From: Bacteroidetes bacterium GWF2_33_16
Lineage (GTDB): Bacteria; Bacteroidota; Bacteroidia; Bacteroidales; UBA12077
DNA length: 64,000 nucleotides
Assembly: GCA_001768565.1 (NCBI GenBank)
Contig: MEOE01000001.1
Location: 62,001 to 126,000 of the forward strand
Direction of reading: 5' to 3'
Part shown: piece by piece, positions 34,099-44,900 of the stretch
Position numbering within the stretch: position 1 is the first letter of the stretch
How the letters are laid out: each line of letters opens with the position of its first letter
Notes under the pieces: generated by a model
Told to the model about the DNA's origin: nothing
Database searches by the model: none
Seen by the model: the letters and a program-made list of their open reading frames with translations, nothing else
Made by a program: the position numbers and the translations under genes

Positions 34099-34767
34099 CT
34101 ACCTTGGAGCATCATAAAAACGAATTCCTTTTGCTTCTTTAAAAAAGACCAATAACTCAATGCTATCCTTTATTAGATCGGCCGGACCAAGATCTACTCT
34201 TACCACTTCAACGCCAAGTCTTTCAGATAAGTCCTTTTTTAGTTCTTCATGATTTTCCGGTTTTGCCAATTCCAATCTATCATAAATAATTTTTTTACGT
34301 TTAACTCGCATACCGGTAATGTATGATTCAACTAAAAAAGTAACAAGAATAGTTAGAACATCAACTGTAATGAGTTCGATAAAGCTTATATTTTCATTTG
34401 AAACTGCATTTTTTATAGAGATACCAATCACCAGAAATAAATATGTCATTTCTCTCGGTGGAATAGGATTCGTTCTATATCTAAGAATCCCAAATATGGC
34501 AAATAATCCGAGAGCAAATCCTAAGCGCAAACTAACCGAACCCAGAAGTAAGCAAATCTGGAAAACCATTATACTTACAATAATGTAGGTAAAAAAGTAT
34601 TCTCTGTAGCCTCCTTTTTTAAAGTACAAATAGTAAGCTGGAATAAAAACCCAGAATAAATTATATAAGAAACGAGTAACCAAATAATAGAAATTTTCGG
34701 CATGGAAAAAATCTAATCCGAAGATTTTAGTTGTTTCAAAAAAATCGATTATCATATTTAGTACCAT
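34099..34767 (-). CDS. DUF4956 membrane protein
   Basis: The 222-residue product has three to four membrane helices in the first 150 residues (for example FLYNLFWVFIPAYYLYFKKGG; GFALGLFAIFGILRYRTNPIPPREMTYLFLVIGISIKNAV) and a soluble C-terminal half with VEVVRVDLGPADLIKDSIELLVFF. The RYRTNPIPPREMTYLF segment is characteristic of DUF4956. The start overlaps the VTC gene by 32 bases; Met5 (34755) is an alternative. DUF4956 is commonly found with VTC and CotH genes; its function is not established. Confidence 0.88.
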   Translation of the reverse strand: MVLNMIIDFFETTKIFGLDFFHAENFYYLVTRFLYNLFWVFIPAYYLYFKKGGYREYFFTYIIVSIMVFQICLLLGSVSLRLGFALGLFAIFGILRYRTNPIPPREMTYLFLVIGISIKNAVSNENISFIELITVDVLTILVTFLVESYITGMRVKRKKIIYDRLELAKPENHEELKKDLSERLGVEVVRVDLGPADLIKDSIELLVFFKEAKGIRFYDAPR

Positions 34768-35512
34768 AGCAAATTTGTTTTACGGTGGATATTTTTGTTA
34801 TAAATCTATTATGTTTAATTCTTGGATTTAATACTATATTACCCATTATGTATTTACTAAAACCATAAGGTTTAATATGGGCATCATGCAATACTTTGGA
34901 AAAAGGACTTGTTTCACGTTCTTTTTCTCGTTTTGTTTCAATCACAATAAGTCCTGGAAGGGTAATGGATTTATCATTATTTTTAAATTGAATATTTGTA
35001 TCAATTGTAACTCTTTCAAGATGGTTCTTCCCAGCCAAGGTAATTCTGTCAAAATATGTCCATATAGATGGATTTAACCCTTTTTCTGGTAAATCTATGT
35101 ATTCATCAATAAATTGTAAATGATTTGATTCAAGGGTTGTAGCAAACTCAAATTCTTTTCTTTTTTTATCAGTTCTGTTGAAATTCTTTTTCCTTTTTAC
35201 TTCGAGAAATACATCGCCTGTATCCAGATATTTGCGAAAACGAATCTTATAACGAATCCTTTTACCTTGATGATGATCAAAATATGATTTCATTTGGGGT
35301 GTATCAAAATACAACGACTCGTATCCAAAAATACGTTCGCTTCCTGATGTTTGAATTTTAAAATCGTTAGAAATAGATGAAATTATTGCAGGCAATTGCT
35401 GAATATTACAGATATACTTAGTGTCAATACGACTTAAAAGCTTATAATCCATTAAATCTGTGAGACTTATTGGTTCGTAAGAATATAGCATATCCCTTAT
35501 CAAATTATTCAT
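34736..35512 (-). CDS. VTC-domain (polyphosphate polymerase-like) protein
   Basis: The 258-residue product belongs to the VTC superfamily of tunnel-fold enzymes. SRIDTKYICN, GYESLYFDTP, HHQGKRIRYKIRFRKY, VFLEVKRKKN and a late LIVIETKRE are the expected basic and acidic tunnel residues that bind phosphate chains and metal. Eukaryotic Vtc4 makes polyphosphate; the bacterial paralogues next to DUF4956 and CotH are less well studied. It is the first gene of the three-gene minus-strand set. Confidence 0.9.
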   Translation of the reverse strand: MNNLIRDMLYSYEPISLTDLMDYKLLSRIDTKYICNIQQLPAIISSISNDFKIQTSGSERIFGYESLYFDTPQMKSYFDHHQGKRIRYKIRFRKYLDTGDVFLEVKRKKNFNRTDKKRKEFEFATTLESNHLQFIDEYIDLPEKGLNPSIWTYFDRITLAGKNHLERVTIDTNIQFKNNDKSITLPGLIVIETKREKERETSPFSKVLHDAHIKPYGFSKYIMGNIVLNPRIKHNRFITKISTVKQICYGTKYDNRFF

Positions 35513-35699
35513 CGGCTTTGTTAATTAAAATAAAACCAAGCAAATTACAATTCATAAAAATAATCAATTACAATCATTTTGAGTACAATAAAAGTAAAAT
35601 ATCTTTCTAAAGAAAATGATTTTATTTACTTTTAAAATGTTAATTGTTATGAAATAAACAGTTTCTAACAAATCAGAAATAATAGTTAAAAAATCACCC

Positions 35700-36554
35700 A
35701 TGAAGAAATTACTATTTATTGCCATTCTGCAACTAGTCTTTTTGCAGGTATATACACAAAACAAAACCGCTTACACTATTTTTAATTCGACAGGTAAAGC
35801 AGTTACCTACGAAGAAATGATTCTGGAAATGAATAATGTTGATATTATTTTATTTGGAGAATTGCATAACAATCCAATCTCTCACTGGCTGCAATTTGAA
35901 GTAAGCCTCGATCTGTCACAAAATAATAAAATAGTTTTTGGAGCAGAGATGTTCGAAACCGATAATCAGGATGAACTTGATTTATACTTAAAGGGAGAAA
36001 TAGATCAAAAAGCATTGGATACTTTAGCAAGGTTATGGCCAAATTACAAAACAGATTATGCTCCATTAGTAAACTTAGCAAAAGAAAAACAAGCTAGTTT
36101 CATTGCTACTAATATTCCACGCAGGTATGCAAATATGGTATTTAAAAAAGGATTCGAAGCCCTACTTGAATTATCTGATGAAGAAAAATCGTTAATGGCT
36201 CCTTTGCCAATCGAATATTATCCGGAGCTACCTGGTTATAAAAATATGCTCACCTTGATGGGTGGACATGGTGGTGAAAACCTACCGAAAGCTCAGGCAA
36301 TAAAAGATGCTACTATGGCTTATTTCATTGCTCAAAATTATATTGATGATTATAAGTTCATTCATTATCATGGAACATATCATTCAGATAACTATGAAGG
36401 AATTTTATGGTATCTTAAAAAGCTTAAACCTGCTCTTAAATATATTACAGTTTCGTCAATTACTCAGGCTAATCCAGCACAACTAGATGATGAAAATATA
36501 GGCAAAGCGGATTTTATTATTTGTATAGATGAAAACATGACTACTACATATTAA
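35700..36554 (+). CDS. ChaN-like haem/iron-associated lipase-fold protein
   Basis: The 284-residue product has a signal-like N-terminus (MKKLLFIAILQLVFLQVYTQ) and the ChaN (Tiki-superfamily) pattern: ILFGELHNNPISHWLQ, FGAEMFETDNQDEL, FIATNIPRRYANMV and FIHYHGTYHSDNYEGI. In ChaN of Campylobacter these proteins bind haem; the Glu-Leu-His and late His positions are shared with the protease-like TraB/Tiki fold. The physiological role here is not clear. It is transcribed alone, 57 bases ahead of the M48 protease gene, and may be cotranscribed with it. Confidence 0.82.
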   Translation: MKKLLFIAILQLVFLQVYTQNKTAYTIFNSTGKAVTYEEMILEMNNVDIILFGELHNNPISHWLQFEVSLDLSQNNKIVFGAEMFETDNQDELDLYLKGEIDQKALDTLARLWPNYKTDYAPLVNLAKEKQASFIATNIPRRYANMVFKKGFEALLELSDEEKSLMAPLPIEYYPELPGYKNMLTLMGGHGGENLPKAQAIKDATMAYFIAQNYIDDYKFIHYHGTYHSDNYEGILWYLKKLKPALKYITVSSITQANPAQLDDENIGKADFIICIDENMTTTY

Positions 36555-36610
36555 CTGTAACAAACCAAATAAGGAATTCGTCCTAATCAATAATTGTAAA
36601 AAAAGAAGAA

Positions 36611-37891
36611 ATGAAATATAGATATTTATTACTAATCCTTTTATCAGGATTACTTTCGTTAACCGGAAATGCAAAACAAACAGTTACAGACTCTACAGTA
36701 ATTATTACCCAGAGTGAAGTTTTTGATGCCACAGTTGCAACCGAGCAGTATTTGCAGACATTAACTGAGGAACAAAAAGAAAATTCGGATGCTTACTTCG
36801 AGGGTGGATACTGGTTAGATCTATGGGATTTACTAATTGGTTTCGTAATCGCGTTGGTTTTTCTTTCGTTTGGATTATCGAGATTAATAAAAAATATTGC
36901 TGAAAAAATTAGAAATGTACATTTTCAAAATTTCATATACCTTGTCTTATATTTTTTATTCTCGTACATTCTGGTATTCCCTTTTACTATTTTCAGGGGA
37001 TTTTTCCGCGAACATAACTATGGATTATCAAACATGGACTTTGGTGGATGGTTTTCGGAAGAAATGATAGGACTTGCTTTAACATTATTTTTTGGATCAA
37101 TCTTCATTGCATTTCTTTATTGGGTAATAAGTAAGGTGAAACAAACCTGGTGGATTTGGGGAAGTACAATAATGGTTGTATTCATGGTGTTTTCAATGAT
37201 TATTAGTCCGGTTTTTATAAGTCCATTATTTAATGAATATAAACCACTCGAAGATCAGAAAATTAAAGAAGAAATTTTATCTATGGCACGAGCAAATGGT
37301 GTTCCGGCCGATAATGTTTACCAGTTTGATGCATCTAAACAAAGTAATCGTATAAGTGCCAATGTAAGTGGATTTGGCGGAACAACTCGTGTTTCTCTTA
37401 ACGACAACCTATTAAACCAGTGCTCTTCTGCCGAAATAAAGGCAGTAATGGCACACGAGCTAGGGCATTATGTGCTTAACCACATTTACGAAATGCTCAT
37501 TTACATCGCAATTCTAATTTTTATTGGAATGGCATTTGTCAATTGGGCTTTCAATAAACTAATTACCCGATTCAAGAAGAAGTGGGCTATTGCAGGTATT
37601 TCAGATATTGTTGGATTTCCATTAATTGTATTTCTTTTTTCAGCATTTTTCTTTATTGCCAGCCCGGTAATGAATAATATTATCCGTTCAAACGAAGTAG
37701 AAGCCGATATCTTTGGATTAAATACCGCCCGCGAACCAGATGGCTTTGCATCGGTAGCAATGAAACTATCGACTTACCGAAAAATAAGTCCGGGGAAACT
37801 AGAAGAAATAGTCTTTTTTGATCATCCAAGCGGAAAAACAAGAGTTTACAATGCAATGATATGGAAAGCAGAGCATTTAGACGAAGAATAA
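36611..37891 (+). CDS. M48-family (Ste24/HtpX-like) membrane metalloprotease
   Basis: The 426-residue product has an N-terminal signal-like helix (about 4-22), several membrane helices, and the zinc motif MAHELGHYVLNH (HExxH) with the third ligand in SNEVEADIFGL. The order IISPVFISPLFNEYKPLED, VYQFDASKQSNRISANVSGFG and the domain layout match Ste24-type CAAX proteases rather than HtpX. In bacteria such enzymes are thought to degrade or process membrane proteins, since there is no CAAX prenylation. It is convergent with the dioxygenase gene, ending 11 bases from it. Confidence 0.9.
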   Translation: MKYRYLLLILLSGLLSLTGNAKQTVTDSTVIITQSEVFDATVATEQYLQTLTEEQKENSDAYFEGGYWLDLWDLLIGFVIALVFLSFGLSRLIKNIAEKIRNVHFQNFIYLVLYFLFSYILVFPFTIFRGFFREHNYGLSNMDFGGWFSEEMIGLALTLFFGSIFIAFLYWVISKVKQTWWIWGSTIMVVFMVFSMIISPVFISPLFNEYKPLEDQKIKEEILSMARANGVPADNVYQFDASKQSNRISANVSGFGGTTRVSLNDNLLNQCSSAEIKAVMAHELGHYVLNHIYEMLIYIAILIFIGMAFVNWAFNKLITRFKKKWAIAGISDIVGFPLIVFLFSAFFFIASPVMNNIIRSNEVEADIFGLNTAREPDGFASVAMKLSTYRKISPGKLEEIVFFDHPSGKTRVYNAMIWKAEHLDEE

Positions 37892-37901
37892 ATCAGGCAG
37901 G

Positions 37902-38738
37902 CTATGTTTTTTGATCAATTCTAACACAGGTCATACTTAATGATCCGCCTAATAGCTTATCATTAAATAAGGTTATTGTGTCATTTATATCTTTTAATCC
38001 AAGTGTATAAATAAGTGGCAAAAAGTGTTCTGGTGTTGGAATAGCTAATCTTATTGCTTCGCCCAGACTTTCATAATTAAATAATGGAAGAAAATCTCCA
38101 TTACTTATTAACTTGTTTATTATTGTTTGAGCTTCAATAGCCCAATCAAACCCATAATTATCTTTATTAAAGTTATAAAAATCGACAAGTCTGAGATTAT
38201 GAATAATATTACCACTGCCAATAATCAGAACACCTCTTTTTCGCAGAATAGAAAGTTGTCGAGCAAGTTCAAAATGATATAAAGGTGGTTTAGAATAATC
38301 AATGCTTAATTGAATAACAGGCACATCTGCTTTGGGATACAAATGTTTTATTACACTCCATGCTCCATGATCAAGCCCCCAGGTTTCATCCAAACCAATT
38401 TCTGTTTTATCGACCAATTTTTTAGTTTCTTTAGCCAATTCAGGATTCCCTTTTACGGGATATTGCACGTTGTATAATTCGGCTGGAAATCCACCGAAAT
38501 CGTGAATGGTTCTGGGCATTGGCATTGATGTTATAAAAGAGCCTTTAGTATACCAATGAGCAGATATACATAAAATTGATGTTGGCTTGGGTAGAGTTTC
38601 AGAAATTGATCGAAAACCTTTAACAAATTCATTTTCTTCAATTGCATTCATAGGGCTTCCATGACCCAAAAACAACACAGGCATTTTTTCAGGACTGGAT
38701 TTACTTCTTACTAATTTACTTAGTTCAATTATATTCAT
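37902..38738 (-). CDS. DODA/LigB-type extradiol dioxygenase
   Basis: The 278-residue product belongs to the LigB-domain class (YgiD-like). MPVLFLGHGSPMNAIE has the first metal His, ILCISAHWYTKGSFI the second, followed by TIHDFGGFPAELYNVQYPVKG, typical of 4,5-DOPA dioxygenase-type proteins. GSGNIIHNLRLVDF holds a further conserved His. The metal is usually iron or zinc and the enzymes cleave catechol-type rings, but the physiological substrate in bacteria is mostly unknown. No signal peptide. It ends 11 bases from the protease gene on the other strand. Confidence 0.9.
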   Translation of the reverse strand: MNIIELSKLVRSKSSPEKMPVLFLGHGSPMNAIEENEFVKGFRSISETLPKPTSILCISAHWYTKGSFITSMPMPRTIHDFGGFPAELYNVQYPVKGNPELAKETKKLVDKTEIGLDETWGLDHGAWSVIKHLYPKADVPVIQLSIDYSKPPLYHFELARQLSILRKRGVLIIGSGNIIHNLRLVDFYNFNKDNYGFDWAIEAQTIINKLISNGDFLPLFNYESLGEAIRLAIPTPEHFLPLIYTLGLKDINDTITLFNDKLLGGSLSMTCVRIDQKT

Positions 38739-38892
38739 TATTAAAACAGATTGTTAATAATTAACATAATATATATAAAATTGTTTAATTCTCTGTTTGC
38801 AAGGTTCTCGAGGCTTAATTATTGTACTTTCACATTGCAACCTCTGCAAGTGCCACCATTAGGAATCATTAACAGATATTGCAAAAGGGATT

Positions 38893-38926
38893 AAAAAAGG
38901 GGTAATACAACTTGTACCGCCCCTTT
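38893..38926 (-). terminator. Intrinsic terminator of the type A giant protein gene
   Basis: AAAGGGG (38896-38902) pairs with CCCCTTT (38920-38926), and the inner TA/TA can extend the stem with one bulged base. An A-run on the left serves as U-run for the minus-strand gene that stops 19 bases away. Confidence 0.7.
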
Positions 38927-38944
38927 GTCTTATTTTAGATTAGT

Positions 38945-41900
38945 TTATTGTATTACTACTTTTCTTACAAAACTTTCTTTTCCTATTGTAAAACGAATAT
39001 AGTATACTCCTTTAGCATAATCACCTACATAAAATTTCTCAACCAATTGTTCCGCATTCTTAATTTGTTTATTGTATAACACCTGCCCATGGGTATTTAA
39101 TAACTCAATAACTAAGTCTACAGGTTTATATGCATCTATATTAATACTCAACTGATCTTGCACTGGATTTGGGTAATAACTCAATACAAAATTCTCTCCA
39201 TGTATTTTACCATCAATACCTGTACCAGTAGCAAGTTTTACATAAATACTATCGGTTGCACTACAACCTGTTCCATCTGTTACTTTAACCTTATACAATC
39301 CATCTGTTGAAACAGAAAACAATCGACTTGTACTTCCATTTTGCCATAAGTACGATGCCCATACACCTGGGTCAATATTGTAAGGATATGCTGAAACCTT
39401 AACTGTATCACTATTGAATGTAAAGCTTGGTGCACTTATTGTAACTGAACTTACCAAGGTATCGTTGGTTAAAGTTCCATCACCAGCATATGACAAGTAT
39501 GTTTTAAACTGATAAACTTTTGCTGTTGTTAATGTTATTCTTCCAGCAAACCTATGAACAACCGAAGTGCCAGTATAAAGGGCAGATGCAAGAACATGAT
39601 TCTCGGTAATAGCTGTTCCGTTATCAATCTTATATGAGACAGAAATGTTGTTGCTTGCAGCAATATCTAATCCTCCAGAGTTAGTTATTTCAACGTCAAT
39701 ATAATATAGAGAATCACTCAAGCAATCCGATTCTGGCGATACAAGATCAGTCACAGAAAGATCTGGACTAACATTAAAAGTTACCATTATCGAGTCGGTA
39801 GCTGAACATCCAAAACTATTGGTTACTGTAACCGGGTAAAAGTAATTTGATCTTTGATTATTAACATTTACGGTATAAGTTTGATTTGTTGATCCATCAA
39901 ACCATAGGTAAGATGAGTATCCTGATCCGGCATTAATAATAACTTCCTCGTCAGTAGAGAATACATCAGGTCCCATGTTCAGATTTGGACGCCTGAATTC
40001 AACTGTAACAGATGAAGTATCATTTGTGTTTACATCAATTGAATATTTTGCAAATACTCTGAAGGTATAGTTTTGGTAAACCGAGAGATCAATTGGTGTT
40101 GTAAATGAATGATTAACAGTTCCATTTGGATCCAAATCCTCTTCAAGAACATGACTTTCGGTAACCAGGCTTCCATTAGTTAACCTATAACTTACAGAGA
40201 TAGTTTCACCCTCTGGAATTGTATCGTAACCATTATTAAGAACAGTAACAATTACTATTTCTGAATTAGTAAGCTCGCACTTGCTAACTGGAGCAATAAG
40301 AGCCGAGGCAGAAATGTTGGTTGTAAATACACTTGCACTGTCTTTGGTTGCGCATCCATTAATATCAGTAACTGTAACAATATATTTAAAACTTTCTGGT
40401 TTTGTAACACGTAAGGTATCATTTTTAGTGCCTTCGTTCCAAGTATAATTATTGTATCCCGGATTGGCAACCAATATAACTGTATCAGGTTGGTTTGTAT
40501 AAATATCTGGTCCAATTTCTACAGTTGGATAACCAAAGGTTTTTATACCTTCATAAGTTGTATCGTTTTGGTGATTTACATCGTGAGGAAAATCAACATA
40601 TGCTTTTAAAGTATAAGTACCAATAGCAGACATATCAACTTTCTGGTTAAAATTATAGATTATTGATTGTGTAGTATTTAAGTTTGCTACAAGTGTAATT
40701 TCTTCTTTTACAGGTGTCCCTTCATTAAAGATATAAGCTACTGGTATTTTAGTGCCTGCGACGAACATATCGCTACTTATATTTTTAATTACAATCCTTA
40801 CCGTTTCAGCAGATGTGTGCGAACACGAATTTTTCGGAAGCTCTATTGAATTTAAAGCAAAGTCATAGGTAATTATTTGAGTAGAATCTTTGTCAGTTCC
40901 GCAACCATTAATATCTGTTACAGTAACTACATACTTCTGTGAAGATTTATCAATAATAATCAATGAATCATTATCACTGGCATCATTCCATTCATATGTT
41001 GCGAATCCAGGATTAGCAACAAGAACAACTGTATCTGCTTGCGTAGTATAAATGGTATCATAAGCCAGATTAACCTCCGGATATCCCCAGGTTGCAAATG
41101 AATGAAGAACAGTATCATTTGAATGATTGGCATCCATTTTCGAATCTATACAAACTGAAAGTGTATAATCGTCAATAGTGGAAGCATTAATCGTATTTGG
41201 AAGTGTAATTTTCATTGAATCGTTCGCAGCAAAAGATGAGGTTAAAACGTACTTTTGAGAAATCCATCCAGAATTATTAAAGTTATATTTAAACTTAATA
41301 GAATCACCTGTCAAGTAATTATTACCACTGAAATTAATTACATTTAACTGCATTTGTGTTGCAGCTAAATGAGAACAATCATTTACAGGTGAAACAACTC
41401 TTGTAATACCATAATCATATGCATTAATATATGTTGAGTCTTTGTCGGTATCGCAAGCATGCGCATCTGTAACTGTAACCACGTACCATCTACTTTCGTT
41501 ATTAGGTACTTCAAGTGTATCATTATTTACTATCGGGGTTGTATTCCAACTGTAAATAAAACCCGGATTAGCAATCAAAAGCAAGGTATCTGCCTGTGAT
41601 GATGATATAGAATCATATGCTAAATCAACATATGGAAGGCCCCATGTATTTACTATACTTGTAATTCTATCATCAGATGGAAACAAGTCGTTTTCAAAAT
41701 TAGTAAAAACAGTTATTTTATATTCGCCCGGCGCACGCAAGTCAGCCAATTCGGCAAATGTAAAAGAAATAGTATCTAAATCGTTATCGGGTATAAATTC
41801 TAATTTTCTAGTTAAAAACAAGGTATCGTAAACAATTGGATTGTTATTTACCTTGTAACCAAAGTAAATTGAATCGCTCACATTAAAATCTATCAGTCCT

Positions 41901-44900
41901 TTGTTTAGGATATTTACCTTTATCTCGGTAAGTGCAAAACGCTCACACGAATCTTTCATAATAGTATACAAAGTATCCATTTTAAGATCGATAAGTGATG
42001 GAACTACTCTTACAGAATCGGTAGCTGTACAAAGTGAGTCATTCGTAACTGTAACCTTATACCATCCTTCTGCATCAACATACAATGTATCTGCCGGAGG
42101 AGTATAATCTGAAATACCTCCACCAGTCCAATTATAACTTAAATATCCTGTTCCTGCCACAATAAAAGTATCAATTGGAGTAGGAACACCCATTATATTT
42201 CCAATATTATAACGAGGCATACCTGTAACAGAAATCGTATCTCTGATGGTATCATTACAAATAGAAGAATACAAAAACGGATTACTTTCGAGTGTAGTAA
42301 ACACTGCAAAAGTATAATCACCCGAATACGACATATCTACTGTTGAGTTAAAAGTAAAGTTTCGGGTTGCATTGGGTATTAAGTTCGAGGCAAGAACCAA
42401 TGTATCTCGCTTTGTAGTTCCATTATTAAATTTATATCCAACAGGGATTTTTGTTCCGGTTTTAAGCGTATCTAACCCAAAGTTTTTGATATTTACTTTT
42501 AGATGTGTTGTATCGCTCAACTCGCATTTGGTTATTGGATACGTAATTGCGGTAACACCCACATCACCAGGAGCATCGTAAATTTTAATATCATCAATAC
42601 CAAATCCCTCATAATTATTTGCAGCGTCGCTTTTAAATACAAAGCGAAACTTCACGCTGCTTTGGTTACGAACAGCTGCGGGCAAAAGCTGTCTGAAAGT
42701 TTTCCAGATATTATCTGTAGAGTCTATTCCTGCAGTTCCTAAAGCAGAGATATTTGTTTCGTTATACCAGTTCCAGTTAAAATCTCCGTTGTTTGGTACT
42801 AAACTCCATGACTGACCGTCATTTAGGGAATAATACAAAGCCAATCCATCAACTGTATCTTCTGACAATCCTTTTGATTTGAATTCAAACACAGGATAAT
42901 CGATGCCTGCAAAATTAAAACAGGGACTTTCAAGATACGAATTCTCAGCAATATTATAATTAGAAGCTAGCGATGTAACCCATGCTTTTGTTCCTGATGC
43001 AGCTGAATTAATTACGGTTCCGGCAGGAGTACCATATGCCCAGCTAGAGTTTGTTCCACCTTTTCGATAATAGCCATAGTTGGTTTCGAAATTTTGAGTA
43101 TACGGTAATGTGTAAGTGGGAGCTATAAAAATTGTTGTATTAAATCTATTATTAGTTGCATCCTCGTCACTTGCCAGGTTAGTTGTTGCATACACATTAT
43201 TGTACCAGCCAGGGATTGTTAAATCAATAGGGATTGCTATCTGATAAGTAAGCGTTCCGTCAACAGCAAGATTTGGGGCTTCAATCGTATCTCTGTAAAT
43301 AGTAGTTCCTCCATCGAATGAATAACTAAGTGGTAAAGGATCAGTTAATGGGTCACCAGCAAAATTTTTAATTGTAACAGTAACATATTCCTCGTTTGTA
43401 TGACCACAACCATCCAATGGAGCAATCCAATTGGTTATGCCTACATCTTTTGAGATGTAATTACCAACAATAACAACATCATCAATGTTCCAGCCAGAGA
43501 AATTCCAAAAATCATTGGTTGGTCCCACGGTGAAGCGCACCTGAACGCTATCTTTTCGGCTAACTGCAGAGCTAATACTGTATCGCATGGGTGTCCATTG
43601 ATTGGTTATTAAAGTTCCGCTATTTTGCCAGTATTTTTGCCAATTATTTTTGGTCGATGTAGCAAAATCAATTGTAACTGTATCACTCCCATCAACATTT
43701 AACCAACGATCAAAATATAAATACAAGTCCTTATAATACTTACAATTGATATAAGGGGAAGTTGCTGTATATGCTCTGTCTGGCAAATAAAATTCATAAT
43801 CGCCCTGATAGCTACCCAAACCTGTTAAATCAGAACCAAGTACATTGAGACCTGAAGAAGCTGCTGATGGGTCAGGATTTCCTATTGATCCTCCCTTTCC
43901 CTGGGGCGATCCTCGTTGAAATTCCCCAGTTAAAACCCATCCCTTTTCAGATTCAAAATCATCAAATATCAGAGCTTCATAAATAATTCTGTTCCCAGCA
44001 GGAGACACATCAACTGCAGGATAAACAGCATTATTTATCTTTATACTCTCCTTCATAATCATTGCATCAAGAATATGCTCATGAATTTTATGCTCTGTAT
44101 CGTTTTTTATATCATAAGTAACCCAAATGGAAGATAAACCTGTAGAAAAAATACGGTTTAAATTATCAAATAAGGCTACACCTCCTGAAAAATTTATACT
44201 ACTTCCTATTATTACACTATTTTGAAATAATGTATCATTTGATGCATAAAGCTTTACTCCATTTGCAGAAATATCGATATCATCAGTGTTCAAAGATTTA
44301 ACAACAATTGAATCCAATATAAGCACCCCATCATTTCCCTTAACACTAAAGTCAATACGTAATATATCATTTTTCTGAGAACCAGTAGGCACAAAATCTT
44401 TGGAAGCCTGTTTAATAGCCAGTGATTCTATATACCTTGGAATAATTCCTTTCTCAATAACAGTAACACTATCAATACAAACACCCCATCCGTTATTGGT
44501 CTTTCCTTCAAAGGCAATATAAACACTATCTGATAATAAAGTATCAGGAATAAATAAATTTCTTTCTGTCCAAGAAACAACTGTTTCTGTATAGTCTTTG
44601 ATCTTTACCCAGGATGCCTTTTTATTTTTTCGTACATAAACTTTTAATTCATCATTTCTAAACTCACCTAAAGTATATCTTTTATCCTGTGCATGCCAAA
44701 AGGCAAGTTCGGGTTTTATTCCGTAACTTAAATCAATTGGAGGAGTAATAAATTTTGTAGTTTCGCCACTTAAGTTCTGTACATGAAACATTGCATTATA
44801 ATATCCCTGATATGCATAAGGTGGATGTCCGCTTCCTGGTAAAGTAGGGTTGGTCGTAAATCCCCCATCTAAATATTGCCAATCAACGGAGCCACTTACA

